DNA of 64,000 nt from Ricordea florida (lineage: Eukaryota; Cnidaria; Anthozoa; Corallimorpharia; Ricordeidae), in NCBI GenBank assembly GCA_949710005.1, contig OX453283.1:22795704-22859703 (forward strand), written 5' to 3'. Within the stretch, counting starts at the first letter, position 1. Each line of letters begins with the position of its first letter. The position numbers and the translations under genes were made by a program. The notes beneath the pieces are model-generated. The model did not search any database and was not told the origin of the DNA. It was given only the letters and a program-made list of their open reading frames with translations. Shown piece after piece: positions 63,646 through 64,000 of the stretch.

Positions 63646-63866
63646 CATTATTAGTGCTATTATCATTATAATCATTTATGCATTCATACTGCGCAGGCGT
63701 CATGGGTTGTACGCATGCACATTACAATAAGTAAATACGTTCTACTAATTTTACTATACTATCATTGGTTACCAACCTCGTCTTCTAGACCAATTAAAGT
63801 CGCTCTCGTTGCTCTGTTTCCAGTCACAAAGTCCCCGGGAAAAGTCGCATCGAGTCTTGTAGAATC
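16884..63866 (-). CDS. Giant MAM/LDLa/EGF type I receptor, 3' 39 exons (5' end outside window)
   Basis: Thirty-nine exons with GT-AG borders join without a frame break into 7,580 coding nt, about 2,525 aa plus stop; every exon length agrees with the phase of its neighbours. In fragment numbering: MAM domains at about 6-163, 232-393, 446-605, 672-828, 880-1039, 1108-1264, 1289-1454, 1487-1642 and 1854-2011; LDLa at 190-227, 402-438, 634-668, 836-873, 1054-1090, 2019-2056 and 2060-2095; an unrecognised Cys-rich domain at 1640-1837; four EGF + LDLa-like repeats at 2096-2407; a transmembrane helix at ~2425-2449; NPVY at 2465-2468 and NPLY at 2510-2513. Most domain borders are phase 1. Architecture matches the MALRD1-like family (MAM and LDL-receptor class A domain-containing proteins). 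LDLa modules with DxSDE bind Ca2+ and ligands; NPxY recruits PTB/clathrin adaptors, so an endocytic receptor is the likely role. No stop or frameshift was seen. The protein starts upstream of 63866, probably with more MAM/LDLa modules. Confidence 0.93.
17226..17285 (-). CDS. Exon 38: cytoplasmic tail, acidic segment
   Basis: 60 nt, phase 0-0. [20 protein letters not shown], with SD pairs that could be CK2-type sites (inference). Confidence 0.88.
17493..17574 (-). CDS. Exon 37: cytoplasmic tail with NPVY
   Basis: 82 nt. [24 protein letters not shown] is the same tetrapeptide used for internalisation in the LDL receptor, although the upstream aromatic residue of FxNPxY is Gly-Val-Gly here. Confidence 0.9.
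17620..18080. mobile_element. Palindromic MITE in the tail-exon region
   Basis: An imperfect hairpin at 17681-17781 (CCAATTCGGTCTG...CAGACCGAATTGG) sits inside a larger AT-rich element with GCCAATCAGATTG near its other end. This end motif recurs in several palindromic MITEs of the window. Placed in introns near exons 36-37. Confidence 0.6.
18430..18500 (+). other. G-run tract
   Basis: Several runs of 5-11 G within 70 bp in the intron between exons 36 and 37, able in principle to form a G-quadruplex on the non-template strand side. Confidence 0.7.
18593..18677 (-). CDS. Exon 36: transmembrane helix
   Basis: 85 nt. [20 protein letters not shown], a single strongly hydrophobic helix, followed by the stop-transfer LKGKK. 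Donor GTAAGT. Confidence 0.92.
18775..19065 (+). repeat. 106-bp minisatellite, ~2.7 copies
   Basis: Unit with TACTGTACTGTGGTACTG and CATCTGTGGATCAAACCATG. It fills most of the 407-bp intron between exons 35 and 36. Confidence 0.9.
19085..19132 (-). CDS. Exon 35: juxtamembrane stalk
   Basis: 48 nt, phase 1-1. [15 protein letters not shown], a short Pro/Thr/Lys stalk before the membrane. Supported by phase match on both sides and an acceptor TTTATAG. Confidence 0.85.
19537..19905 (-). mobile_element. LINE 3'-end-like sequence with (GTT)n tail
   Basis: Read on minus, an AT-rich UTR-like stretch ends GCGAATAAAGTTGTTGTTG, the style of tail used by non-LTR elements here. No coding match in this part. 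An inverted GGGCAGCCAT word near 19620/19650 marks a hairpin. Confidence 0.5.
19983..20146 (-). CDS. Exon 34: EGF repeat 4 end and LDLa-like 4
   Basis: 164 nt, phase 2-1. [13 protein letters not shown], then [14 protein letters not shown] and a closing YC. The acceptor CCCCCTGTAG coincides with the end of a LINE-like reading frame. Confidence 0.9.
20155..20310 (-). mobile_element. LINE reverse-transcriptase C-terminal fragment
   Basis: Minus-strand translation contains [18 protein letters not shown] and [10 protein letters not shown], the standard C-terminal end of CR1/L2-type LINE polyproteins. It stops at the TAG that is also the acceptor of exon 34. Confidence 0.75.
20358..20703 (+). mobile_element. 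tRNA-derived SINE, copy 1
   Basis: A tRNA-like head GTTGGCTCAGCGGTGGGAGC (A box) and GGGTTCGATTCCCG (B box), a ~200-bp body (GAGAGGTTTTTCTCCGGG, TTTGATTTGATTTG), a 3' end GACACTGAAATAAAG and an (ATT)n tail. Orientation opposite to the host gene. Confidence 0.88.
20745..20910 (+). repeat. 106-bp minisatellite, ~1.5 copies
   Basis: Degenerate copies in the intron between exons 33 and 34, directly after the SINE tail. Confidence 0.8.
21109..21175 (-). CDS. Exon 33: EGF repeat 4, first half
   Basis: 67 nt, phase 1-2. [21 protein letters not shown]. Confidence 0.9.
21290..22200 (+). repeat. Degenerate ~27-30-bp pyrimidine-rich minisatellite
   Basis: About 30 diverged units with a loose consensus CCCGGGTCTTTACTTCCCCG followed by ATTCTA-like bases. 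It fills almost the whole intron between exons 32 and 33. Open frames within it are Ser/Leu/Phe-rich and not protein-like. Confidence 0.7.
22220..22392 (-). CDS. Exon 32: EGF repeat 3 end and LDLa-like 3
   Basis: 173 nt, phase 2-1. [13 protein letters not shown] has a diverged EGF end. [18 protein letters not shown] follows the LDLa-like pattern. Confidence 0.9.
22790..23182. mobile_element. MITE-like element bounded by inverted GGAGCTCC words
   Basis: AGCGGAGCTCC at the left and GGAGCTCCGCT at the right enclose ~390 bp that includes a hairpin (GGCTCGAAGAGCC) and a T18 tract. No transposase. Confidence 0.5.
23330..24115 (+). repeat. 106-bp minisatellite, ~7.4 copies
   Basis: The best-preserved array of the family; CCATGCAGTGTGACC recurs at exactly 106-bp steps (23381, 23487, 23593 and on). 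Unit copies are >95% alike, suggesting recent homogenisation. Intron between exons 31 and 32. Confidence 0.95.
24243..24364. mobile_element. Fold-back MITE, 122 bp, 8-bp TSD (copy 1)
   Basis: GGATCAATGTCAGTATCTGG...ACTGATCC, almost fully self-complementary through GCACCTACCCCTCCCC-like arms. Flanked by perfect GATTTTCC duplications (24235-24242 and 24365-24372). Confidence 0.93.
24410..24479 (-). CDS. Exon 31: EGF repeat 3, first half
   Basis: 70 nt, phase 1-2. [19 protein letters not shown], one residue longer than its sister exons. Confidence 0.9.
24480..25635. other. Intron between exons 30 and 31, no element recognised
   Basis: AT-rich. TTTTTCGAATTC and GAATTCGAAAAA words at ~24990 and ~25220, with GTTCCTACTTGAGCCGCACC opposite a complementary stretch, suggest an old inverted repeat at ~24890-25330. 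No coding match. Confidence 0.4.
25636..25790 (-). CDS. Exon 30: EGF repeat 2 end and LDLa-like 2
   Basis: 155 nt, phase 2-1. [15 protein letters not shown], then [18 protein letters not shown], again without DxSDE. Confidence 0.92.
25972..26307. repeat. 336-bp dispersed repeat, copy 1
   Basis: CTGCAGTTTCTATGG...GGTGATAAT. Internally palindromic around TTCTATGGGTTTACCG / CGGTTAACCCATAGAAA. About 97% identical to 29094-29429. Confidence 0.85.
26338..26720. mobile_element. Palindromic element with GTTTGAACAAACAAG core
   Basis: Inverted words CTTATGTAATTCCCGTTGGG and CCCAACGGGAATTGCATAAG (26422-26605), with further pairing inward (CCTGGCGTGTTC... region), show a large imperfect hairpin. Non-coding. 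Confidence 0.6.
26787..26853 (-). CDS. Exon 29: EGF repeat 2, first half
   Basis: 67 nt, same phase and size as exon 27. [21 protein letters not shown]. Confidence 0.9.
27040..27565. mobile_element. Palindromic element split by a SINE
   Basis: Arms TCCGTACTGTAAGTTATGGA (left, ~27151) and AACTTACAGTACGGACC (right, ~27541) belong to the element also seen at 49677-49900 in reverse. A tRNA-derived SINE occupies 27229-27540 between them. Confidence 0.7.
27229..27540 (+). mobile_element. tRNA-derived SINE, copy 2
   Basis: About 93% like copy 1: GTTGGCGCAGTGGTGAGAGC A box, GGGTTCGATTCCCG B box, the same body and (ATT)n tail. Younger than the palindromic element it interrupts. Confidence 0.88.
27583..27720. 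mobile_element. Fold-back MITE, 138 bp, 8-bp TSD (copy 2)
   Basis: GGATCAGTATCAGTTTCTGG...CTGATATTGATCC with GAGGTATT duplicated on both sides (27575-27582, 27721-27728). Lies 32 bp from the donor of exon 28. Confidence 0.95.
27753..27925 (-). CDS. Exon 28: EGF repeat 1 end and LDLa-like 1
   Basis: 173 nt, phase 2-1. [11 protein letters not shown] ends the [13 protein letters not shown] and [14 protein letters not shown] follow an LDLa-like Cys pattern, but the SDE acidic motif is missing. Confidence 0.92.
28110..28182 (+). mobile_element. Degenerate tRNA-like sequence
   Basis: TATAGCTCCGTGGTAGAG (A-box-like) and ATTGGGTCCGATTCCAAT (T-arm-like stem) with a broken acceptor stem. A SINE head or tRNA pseudogene, not a working tRNA. 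Confidence 0.4.
28500..28841 (+). mobile_element. MITE/LINE-tail composite ending in (TTG)n
   Basis: 28500-28740 resembles 34457-34700 (CAGGCACC...GTTTGGATA...CTCCGCTGCGCGT...TTTTCAGCTCTCTCC). It is followed by a UTR-like end AGCTGAATAAAATTATTG and a (TTG)n tail that stops at the donor of exon 27. Confidence 0.5.
28848..28914 (-). CDS. Exon 27: EGF repeat 1, first half
   Basis: 67 nt, phase 1-2. [21 protein letters not shown]. The intron splits the EGF domain before its C-terminal loop. A (TTG)n tail starts 6 bp from the donor. Confidence 0.9.
29027..29096. repeat. 70-bp direct repeat, left
   Basis: TAGTATAACGGGATAAG...GTTAACCTG, 69/70 identical to 29428-29497. The two copies bracket a 336-bp dispersed repeat. 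Confidence 0.9.
29094..29429. repeat. 336-bp dispersed repeat, copy 2
   Basis: Second copy of the element at 25972-26307, same orientation, inserted exactly between two 70-bp direct repeats. Confidence 0.85.
29428..29497. repeat. 70-bp direct repeat, right
   Basis: Partner of 29027-29096. Far too long for a normal target-site duplication. Confidence 0.9.
30089..30205 (-). CDS. Exon 26: LDLa 7
   Basis: 117 nt, phase 1-1: one LDLa module ([30 protein letters not shown]) with an intact calcium-binding motif. Confidence 0.94.
30629..30895. mobile_element. MITE with GGGACGGACC termini (copy 2)
   Basis: 267 bp. Both ends intact (GGGACGGACCATTAG...TAATGGTCCGTCCC). Directly adjoins the LINE fragment on its right. 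Confidence 0.88.
30896..31606 (+). mobile_element. LINE 3' fragment (CR1/L2-like RT end)
   Basis: Frame 30973-31359 encodes a typical LINE C terminus: [47 protein letters not shown] ~200-bp UTR and two AGTTGAA copies end it, as CR1/L2 elements end in short tandem words. 5'-truncated and antisense to the host gene. Confidence 0.8.
31607..32080 (+). mobile_element. Retroelement 3' end with A-rich tail and 16-bp TSD
   Basis: A ~300-bp UTR-like sequence and a long AAATAAAAAA-rich tail (31914-32080), flanked by AAGTTGAAAGTTTCTT at 31591-31606 and 32081-32096. The right duplication touches the splice donor of exon 25. No ORF remains. Confidence 0.7.
32099..32227 (-). CDS. Exon 25: LDLa 6
   Basis: 129 nt, phase 1-1: one whole LDLa module ([27 protein letters not shown]). 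The donor GTAAGAAAC directly abuts the target-site duplication of a retroelement at 31607-32080. Confidence 0.94.
32770..32941 (-). CDS. Exon 24: end of MAM 9
   Basis: 172 nt. [15 protein letters not shown] to [12 protein letters not shown]. Donor GTTAGT. Confidence 0.92.
33298..33957 (-). mobile_element. tRNA-derived SINE interrupted by a MITE
   Basis: On minus: tRNA-like head at ~33872-33957 (CCCGGTTAGCTCAGTTGATA), body at 33430-33630 (GTCCTTATCCGAGAAAACTAG on plus), (ATT)n tail at 33300-33357. A MITE at ~33634-33871, with GGCCGGGTTGCTCGAAG / CTTCGAACAACCGGCC ends, splits head from body. Confidence 0.75.
33634..33871. mobile_element. MITE with GGCCGGTTGTTCGAAG termini
   Basis: Inverted ends GGCCGGGTTGCTCGAAGCAG and CCTTCGAACAACCGGCC around an AT-rich middle with GGGTTAA / TTAACCC pairs. 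Nested in the SINE at 33298-33957. Confidence 0.7.
34176..34351 (-). CDS. Exon 23: core of MAM 9
   Basis: 176 nt. [18 protein letters not shown], then [19 protein letters not shown]. Confidence 0.93.
34749..35122. mobile_element. MITE with GGGACCTTAAGCA termini, TA-flanked
   Basis: Ends GGGACCTTAAGCAAGGATGA and TCCTTGCTTAAGGTCCC continue in inverted GACGCC/AACGAGAACG words for ~40 bp. TA on both flanks. A second member is at 45863-46585. Confidence 0.8.
35182..35748. mobile_element. TA-flanked Tc1/mariner-type MITE, 567 bp
   Basis: Termini CAGTAAACACCCGCGTATAA and TTATACGCGGGTTTTTACTG, TA duplication at 35180-35181 and 35749-35750. The interior is split by another palindromic element at 35337-35536. 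No transposase. Confidence 0.85.
35337..35536. mobile_element. Palindromic MITE nested in the mariner-type MITE
   Basis: TGCACCTATCAATGTTAAGC at the left mirrors GCTTAACATTGATAGGTGCA at the right. GGACCCCGAGACGAG and CATCTCGGGGTCC pair inside. Confidence 0.85.
36311..36598 (-). CDS. Exon 22: end of unrecognised domain, MAM 9 start
   Basis: 288 nt. [17 protein letters not shown] and [12 protein letters not shown] close the Cys-rich domain. A T/P-rich linker precedes [10 protein letters not shown] and [11 protein letters not shown] of MAM 9. Confidence 0.93.
37063..37294. mobile_element. MITE with GGGACGGACC termini (copy 3, inverted)
   Basis: 232 bp, both ends present, interior in reverse orientation relative to copies 1 and 2 (T-runs instead of A-runs). 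Confidence 0.85.
37418..37670. mobile_element. MITE with GGGACGGACC termini (copy 4, inverted)
   Basis: 253 bp, only 123 bp from copy 3 and in the same orientation. Flanked by TTA on both sides, which would suit a PIF/Harbinger-like 3-bp duplication; other copies do not show this clearly. Confidence 0.85.
37904..38102 (-). CDS. Exon 21: unrecognised Cys-rich domain, part 2
   Basis: 199 nt. [17 protein letters not shown], then [19 protein letters not shown]. Ten Cys in 66 residues, apparently paired with those of exons 20 and 22. Confidence 0.9.
38501..38788 (-). CDS. Exon 20: unrecognised Cys-rich domain, part 1
   Basis: 288 nt, phase 0-0. Encodes [12 protein letters not shown], a Gly-rich stretch with [13 protein letters not shown], then [20 protein letters not shown]. 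Not MAM, LDLa or EGF. The CAEGWHVCG signature is distinctive. Confidence 0.9.
38830..39050 (-). repeat. 106-bp minisatellite, ~2 copies (reverse)
   Basis: Occupies most of the 355-bp intron between exons 19 and 20. Confidence 0.9.
39144..39469 (-). CDS. Exon 19: rest of MAM 8
   Basis: 326 nt. [45 protein letters not shown] and [11 protein letters not shown]. The usual closing Cys is not in this exon; the first Cys of the next exon (GQC) could serve. Confidence 0.93.
39659..39809. mobile_element. Palindromic MITE with a deleted arm
   Basis: CGAGCGTTAGCCCTTCGTCG pairs with CGACGAAGGGCTAACGCTCG. The outer left arm (TAAGTTATACCACCGTAAGG) has lost its right partner. Complete relative at 52172-52361. 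Confidence 0.75.
40193..40301. repeat. 109-bp near-perfect palindrome
   Basis: GTTAGTTTTGTTTTCCCTCG... folds on ...CGAGGGAAAACAAAACTAAC with a ~10-nt loop. Non-coding. Confidence 0.85.
40626..40775 (-). CDS. Exon 18: MAM 8 start
   Basis: 150 nt, phase 1-1. [36 protein letters not shown]. Confidence 0.93.
40905..41010. repeat. AT-only low-complexity tract
   Basis: Almost pure A/T with ATATTATAAT-type palindromes. Confidence 0.85.
41040..41113 (+). mobile_element. Degenerate tRNA-like sequence
   Basis: GCTCGCTTAACTCAGCTGGA (A-box-like) and GAGTTCGCGGTTTTAAATTA (weak B box). Probable SINE remnant. Confidence 0.35.
41390..41775 (+). repeat. A-rich minisatellite (AACAACAATAAAAAG)n
   Basis: About 385 bp of imperfect ~50-60-bp units. 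On the transcribed strand this is a T-rich tract starting ~13 nt after the donor of exon 17 and could influence splicing. Confidence 0.9.
41789..42049 (-). CDS. Exon 17: end of MAM 7
   Basis: 261 nt. [16 protein letters not shown] to [13 protein letters not shown], then a tail with two Cys that may be a decayed LDLa. The open frame runs on past the donor (GTATGT) into a T-rich repeat; that extension is intron. Confidence 0.92.
42885..43400 (+). repeat. 106-bp minisatellite, ~4-5 degenerate copies
   Basis: More diverged than the array at 23.3 kb, with partial units, in the intron between exons 16 and 17. Confidence 0.85.
43476..44207 (-). CDS. Exon 16: rest of MAM 6 and most of MAM 7
   Basis: 732 nt, the longest exon. 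It completes MAM 6 ([17 protein letters not shown] to [12 protein letters not shown]), crosses a [12 protein letters not shown] linker, and carries most of MAM 7 ([35 protein letters not shown]). MAM 7 has an atypical start ([12 protein letters not shown]). The expected introns are missing, as if lost by reverse-transcript repair. Confidence 0.94.
44277..44414. mobile_element. Fold-back MITE, 138 bp, 8-bp TSD (copy 3)
   Basis: GGATCAATATCAGTTTCTGG...CTGATATTGATCC, flanked by CAATTTAT at 44269-44276 and 44415-44422. Lies 69 bp upstream of exon 16. Confidence 0.96.
44693..45017 (-). CDS. Exon 15: LDLa 5 and MAM 6 start
   Basis: 325 nt. LDLa 5 is the most canonical copy ([29 protein letters not shown]). 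A Pro-rich linker and [10 protein letters not shown] to [13 protein letters not shown] follow. Just upstream of its acceptor lies a 187-bp palindrome. Confidence 0.94.
45046..45232. repeat. 187-bp near-perfect palindrome
   Basis: AACAAATCGAATGTGGTTTA... mirrors ...TAAACCATATTCGATTTGTT with a ~25-nt centre. Starts 28 bp upstream of exon 15. Confidence 0.9.
45863..46585 (+). mobile_element. MITE with GGGA(C/G)CTTAAGCA termini and internal triplication
   Basis: Left end GGGGAGCTTAAGCAAAAACC and right end GTTTTGCTTAAGGTCCCT. Inside, a ~187-bp unit (TTTCATTTTCAAACCGCCGA ... GACTGTATTTTGCA) is repeated three times from 45953 to ~46525. The open frame across it is a by-product of the repeat. Confidence 0.8.
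46993..47141 (-). CDS. Exon 14: end of MAM 5
   Basis: 149 nt. [14 protein letters not shown] to [15 protein letters not shown]. Confidence 0.92.
47584..47826 (-). CDS. Exon 13: core of MAM 5
   Basis: 243 nt, phase 1-1. [19 protein letters not shown], then [20 protein letters not shown] and [10 protein letters not shown]. Confidence 0.93.
48005..48340. mobile_element. Palindromic MITE with TTTATACTAAAACAATTATT end
   Basis: Contains the hairpin AGTGATTCTCGGTGAATATT / AATATTCACCGAGAATCACT at 48253-48312, and CTCTGATTGGTTCGC near the other end. Same superfamily look as the elements at 52440, 58325 and 61440. Confidence 0.7.
48643..48925. mobile_element. MITE with AGGGACCATTCATTTTT termini
   Basis: AGGGACCATTCATTTTTTAC at the left and ATAAAAATGAACGGTCCTTT at the right; interior G-runs and C-runs with GGGAGGGGGG / CCCCCCTCCC pairing. 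Confidence 0.7.
48908..49143 (+). repeat. 118-bp tandem duplication
   Basis: Two copies of CATAAAAATGAACGGTC...TGTACCTCAGACAAT, about 94% identical, directly adjoining the MITE and including its right end. Confidence 0.85.
49249..49459 (-). CDS. Exon 12: LDLa 4 and MAM 5 start
   Basis: 211 nt. [20 protein letters not shown] completes LDLa 4; [18 protein letters not shown] opens MAM 5. The intron cuts at TPGTG, before the DHT block. Confidence 0.93.
49677..49900. mobile_element. Palindromic element (intact relative of 27040-27565)
   Basis: TCCGTACTGTAAGTTACGGA and TCCGTAACTTACAGTACGGA arms around TTTATGGCCC / GGGCCATGAA, then an AATTGACCAATCACAGC end. Not interrupted by a SINE. Confidence 0.8.
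50660..50824 (-). CDS. Exon 11: end of MAM 4, LDLa 4 start
   Basis: 165 nt. [17 protein letters not shown] and [13 protein letters not shown], then NCTLNE opening LDLa 4. The donor GTTTGT is weaker than usual. Confidence 0.9.
51145..51279. mobile_element. Fold-back MITE, 135 bp, 8-bp TSD (copy 4)
   Basis: GGATCAATATCAGTTTCTGG...ACTGATATTGATCC with AAAAATCC at 51137-51144 and 51280-51287. Loop in the opposite orientation to copies 2 and 3. Confidence 0.95.
51350..51553 (-). CDS. Exon 10: core of MAM 4
   Basis: 204 nt, phase 0-0. [19 protein letters not shown], then [19 protein letters not shown]. Confidence 0.93.
52172..52361. repeat. 190-bp near-perfect palindrome (MITE)
   Basis: AATTGGGATAATCAAACGAA... 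mirrors ...TTCGTTTGATTATTCCAATT with the centre near GTCGGAGCGAATGACGAAGG. Same family as 39659-39809. Confidence 0.9.
52440..52690. mobile_element. Palindromic MITE, CTCGAGATTTCTAT hairpin
   Basis: GCTCGAGATTTCTATAGAAA folds on itself near the right end; CCGCAATCTGATTGGCTGAG and CAAAATGGCGACGTCTTCGC mark the left. Reverse-oriented relative at 58325-58635. Confidence 0.75.
53062..53236. repeat. Two direct and one inverted copy of a ~36-bp word
   Basis: GGGTAGTGAATCATGTAAGC with TTTACAAAATATCCC occurs twice directly (53064, 53103) and once inverted (53188-53231). The inverted arm begins 25-30 nt inside the intron from the donor of exon 9. Confidence 0.9.
53261..53565 (-). CDS. Exon 9: LDLa 3 and MAM 4 start
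   Basis: 305 nt. LDLa 3 ([13 protein letters not shown] to [11 protein letters not shown]) has an intact acidic motif. MAM 4 starts [11 protein letters not shown] and runs to [14 protein letters not shown]. An inverted repeat begins within 40 bp of its donor. Confidence 0.93.
53735..54125 (+). repeat. 106-bp minisatellite, ~3.6 copies
   Basis: In the intron between exons 8 and 9; the first and last units are more diverged than the middle ones. Confidence 0.9.
54313..54690 (-). CDS. Exon 8: rest of MAM 3
   Basis: 378 nt in one exon: [45 protein letters not shown] and [14 protein letters not shown]. The intron usual before the last MAM third is absent. [12 protein letters not shown] tail leads to the next module. 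Confidence 0.93.
55231..55610 (-). mobile_element. tRNA-derived SINE
   Basis: On minus: GACCGGTTAGCTCAGCTGGT (A box) and TTGGGTTCGAACCTCGGCC (B box) head at ~55535-55605, a body with GTGGGTTCTTTAACGTCCCA (plus strand), and an end of AAGTATTGATATATTGATTG. Same family as the interrupted copy at 33298-33957. Its head lies 22 bp from the donor of exon 7. Confidence 0.8.
55633..55877 (-). CDS. Exon 7: LDLa 2 end, MAM 3 start
   Basis: 245 nt. [19 protein letters not shown] and GDASDETSC complete LDLa 2; [10 protein letters not shown] to [11 protein letters not shown] opens MAM 3. A tRNA-derived SINE ends just beside the donor, at ~55610. Confidence 0.93.
56225..56535 (-). mobile_element. SINE-like element with CCATCGCAGGGT block
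   Basis: CTGGATGGGACGCTAGTCCA, TACACCTGGGTGGAGAGAG and CCAGGGCTCGAACTC are words of a widespread invertebrate SINE/repeat body as I recall it; the GCTCGAAC word is a degenerate B box on minus. Confidence 0.55.
57068..57125 (-). mobile_element. tRNA-like 5' half
   Basis: On minus, GCCACAGTGGTATAGTGGTT followed by AGCGTGTCGGACTTCCGAGC resembles the D-arm and anticodon-arm half of a tRNA. The T-arm half is absent. Confidence 0.4.
57578..57696 (-). CDS. Exon 6: end of MAM 2, LDLa 2 start
   Basis: 119 nt. [16 protein letters not shown] closes MAM 2; KKCSIDEFQ opens LDLa 2, with the last codon split in phase 2. A large AAT/GAT tract begins ~20 bp upstream of its acceptor side. Confidence 0.9.
57714..57895 (+). 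repeat. (AAT)n/(GAT)n microsatellite
   Basis: About 180 bp of AAT units with CAAT interruptions, passing into pure GAT. Sits just upstream of the acceptor side of exon 6. Confidence 0.95.
58024..58292 (-). CDS. Exon 5: core of MAM 2
   Basis: 269 nt. [11 protein letters not shown], then [19 protein letters not shown] and [12 protein letters not shown], the canonical MAM middle. Donor GTGAGT. Confidence 0.93.
58325..58635. mobile_element. Palindromic MITE, ATGAGCTCAAGATTTCTATG hairpin
   Basis: TGATAGTTGATGAGGCCGAA pairs with TTCGGCTTTCGGCC-type sequence around 58365-58415; ends with CAGCCAATCAGATTGCGGC. Reverse-oriented relative of 52440-52690. Confidence 0.75.
58638..58881. mobile_element. 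MITE with GGGACGGACC termini (copy 5, left end lost)
   Basis: Interior and right terminus (CTAATGGTCCGTCCC) intact. The left terminus is missing where it meets the palindromic MITE on its left. Confidence 0.8.
59345..60035 (+). mobile_element. LINE 3' fragment with RT C-terminal region
   Basis: Frame 59345-59797 encodes the zinc-binding end of a non-LTR reverse transcriptase: [36 protein letters not shown]. The second Cys of the usual CPxC is Phe. The frame then stops and resumes in another frame ([12 protein letters not shown]), so the copy is dead. Antisense to the host gene, in the intron between exons 4 and 5. Confidence 0.8.
60111..60315 (-). CDS. Exon 4: LDLa 1 end and MAM 2 start
   Basis: 205 nt. 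[17 protein letters not shown] completes LDLa 1 with an intact calcium cage. [12 protein letters not shown] to [11 protein letters not shown] starts MAM 2. A LINE fragment in the opposite direction ends about 75 bp from this exon's donor. Confidence 0.93.
60395..60540. repeat. Imperfect inverted repeat
   Basis: GTGCTTATTGACTAAGTGGG and CCCAATTAGTCAATAAGCAT, with CCATACGGGAAAA / ATTCCCGTCCGG inside. A small MITE. Confidence 0.65.
61022..61072 (+). repeat. (AAT)n microsatellite
   Basis: About 16 AAT units followed by an inverted TTGTGTGATTTCCAT / ATGGAA-type hairpin. Confidence 0.9.
61440..61565. mobile_element. Palindromic MITE, CTCGATTTCTATGCGTGATA hairpin
   Basis: GTGATAGTTGACTCGGGC and GCCCTCGTCAACTATCAC pair closely; ends with ACTAAAACAATTAGATTATT and AATCTAATTGTTTAATAG. 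Member of the group at 52440 and 58325. Confidence 0.8.
61834..62052 (-). CDS. Exon 3: end of MAM 1, Pro-rich linker, LDLa 1 start
   Basis: 219 nt, phase 0 on both sides. [14 protein letters not shown] closes MAM 1. A P/T/S linker follows, then the first half of LDLa 1 (CRSYEFNC). Confidence 0.92.
62090..62560 (+). repeat. 106-bp minisatellite, ~4 copies
   Basis: Between exons 2 and 3; middle copies are near identical to the 23.3-kb array. Confidence 0.9.
62597..62919 (-). CDS. Exon 2: core of MAM 1
   Basis: 323 nt. Carries [21 protein letters not shown], the [11 protein letters not shown] block and [13 protein letters not shown]. Unlike later MAM copies, the intron lies before NTG rather than after DHT. 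Ends in phase 0 at FQ. Confidence 0.93.
63381..63509. mobile_element. Fold-back MITE, 129 bp (copy 5, rearranged)
   Basis: GGATCAATGTCAGTATCTGT...GCTAACATTGATCC. Part of the right arm (the GGGGAGGGGTAGG word) is deleted and the flanks AAAAATTG / AAAAAGAC match only partly. Confidence 0.8.
63598..63680 (+). repeat. (ATT)n microsatellite
   Basis: About 15 ATT units with ATC interruptions, 100 bp downstream of the donor of exon 1. Confidence 0.9.
63777..63866 (-). CDS. Exon 1 in window: start of MAM 1
   Basis: 90 nt between an acceptor ending TTACAG and donor GTTGGT. Encodes the first Cys block of a MAM domain ([10 protein letters not shown], then DFNWSRRR). It begins with the last two bases of a split codon, so at least one more exon lies beyond the window. 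Confidence 0.9.
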
Positions 63867-63927
63867 CTGTAATAAGCAAAGTTGGGTATTTCAAAAAAAA
63901 TAATGATAAAATATTCGACAAAACTAA

Positions 63928-63956
63928 ATTAAACTACTACAACTACTACAACAACT

Positions 63957-63987
<31 letters not shown>

Positions 63988-64000
63988 CTACTACTACTAC
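63928..64000 (+). repeat. (AAC)n/(ACT)n microsatellite, runs off window
   Basis: CTA and CAA trinucleotide runs continue to the last base of the window. Confidence 0.9.

Overview
This is a metazoan genomic window, most likely from an anthozoan cnidarian such as a stony coral. The main reasons are a giant MAM/LDLa/EGF receptor gene with roughly 1-kb GT-AG introns, a dense load of palindromic MITEs, tRNA-derived SINEs with (ATT)n tails, LINE 3' fragments, and a Cys-rich ZCCHC-type gene copy. The phylum call rests on recognising families, not on a database search.

Layout. 0-6.1 kb is mostly non-coding. It holds one probable small two-exon gene (54 aa, 1025-2098) whose intron carries a MITE, plus a 106-bp minisatellite and palindromic repeats. 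6.1-7.66 kb is a zinc-knuckle/coiled-coil gene copy, broken by an in-frame TGA at a zinc-binding cysteine position and ending in AATAAA plus an A-tract, so it is probably a retropseudogene. 7.7-9.3 kb is a palindromic cluster with three copies of a GC-rich ~250-bp sequence. 9.5-14.77 kb is a satellite of about 28 monomers of ~189 bp with an 8-monomer higher-order duplication. 14.96-15.97 kb (minus) is a degenerate tyrosine recombinase.

16.3-63.9 kb is one minus-strand gene whose 5' end lies beyond the window. I could join 39 exons with GT-AG boundaries and matching phases into an open frame of 2,525 aa. The order is nine MAM domains interleaved with five LDLa modules, with an unrecognised ~200-aa Cys-rich domain between MAM 8 and MAM 9. 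Then come two more LDLa modules, four tandem [EGF + degenerate LDLa-like] repeats, one transmembrane helix and a ~76-aa cytoplasmic tail with two NPxY motifs (NPVY, NPLY). This is a type I receptor of the MAM/LDLa family (MALRD1-like), with a tail suited to PTB-adaptor binding or clathrin-mediated uptake. Ligand and cell type cannot be read from the sequence.

The introns of this gene are a nested archive of mobile elements. It includes a 138-bp fold-back MITE with perfect 8-bp target-site duplications in four of five copies, a 106-bp minisatellite in seven introns, GGGACGGACC-ended MITEs, TA-flanked MITEs, SINEs interrupted by MITEs, and LINE ends that abut splice sites. In one case a LINE remnant appears to supply the 3' splice acceptor of a coding exon.
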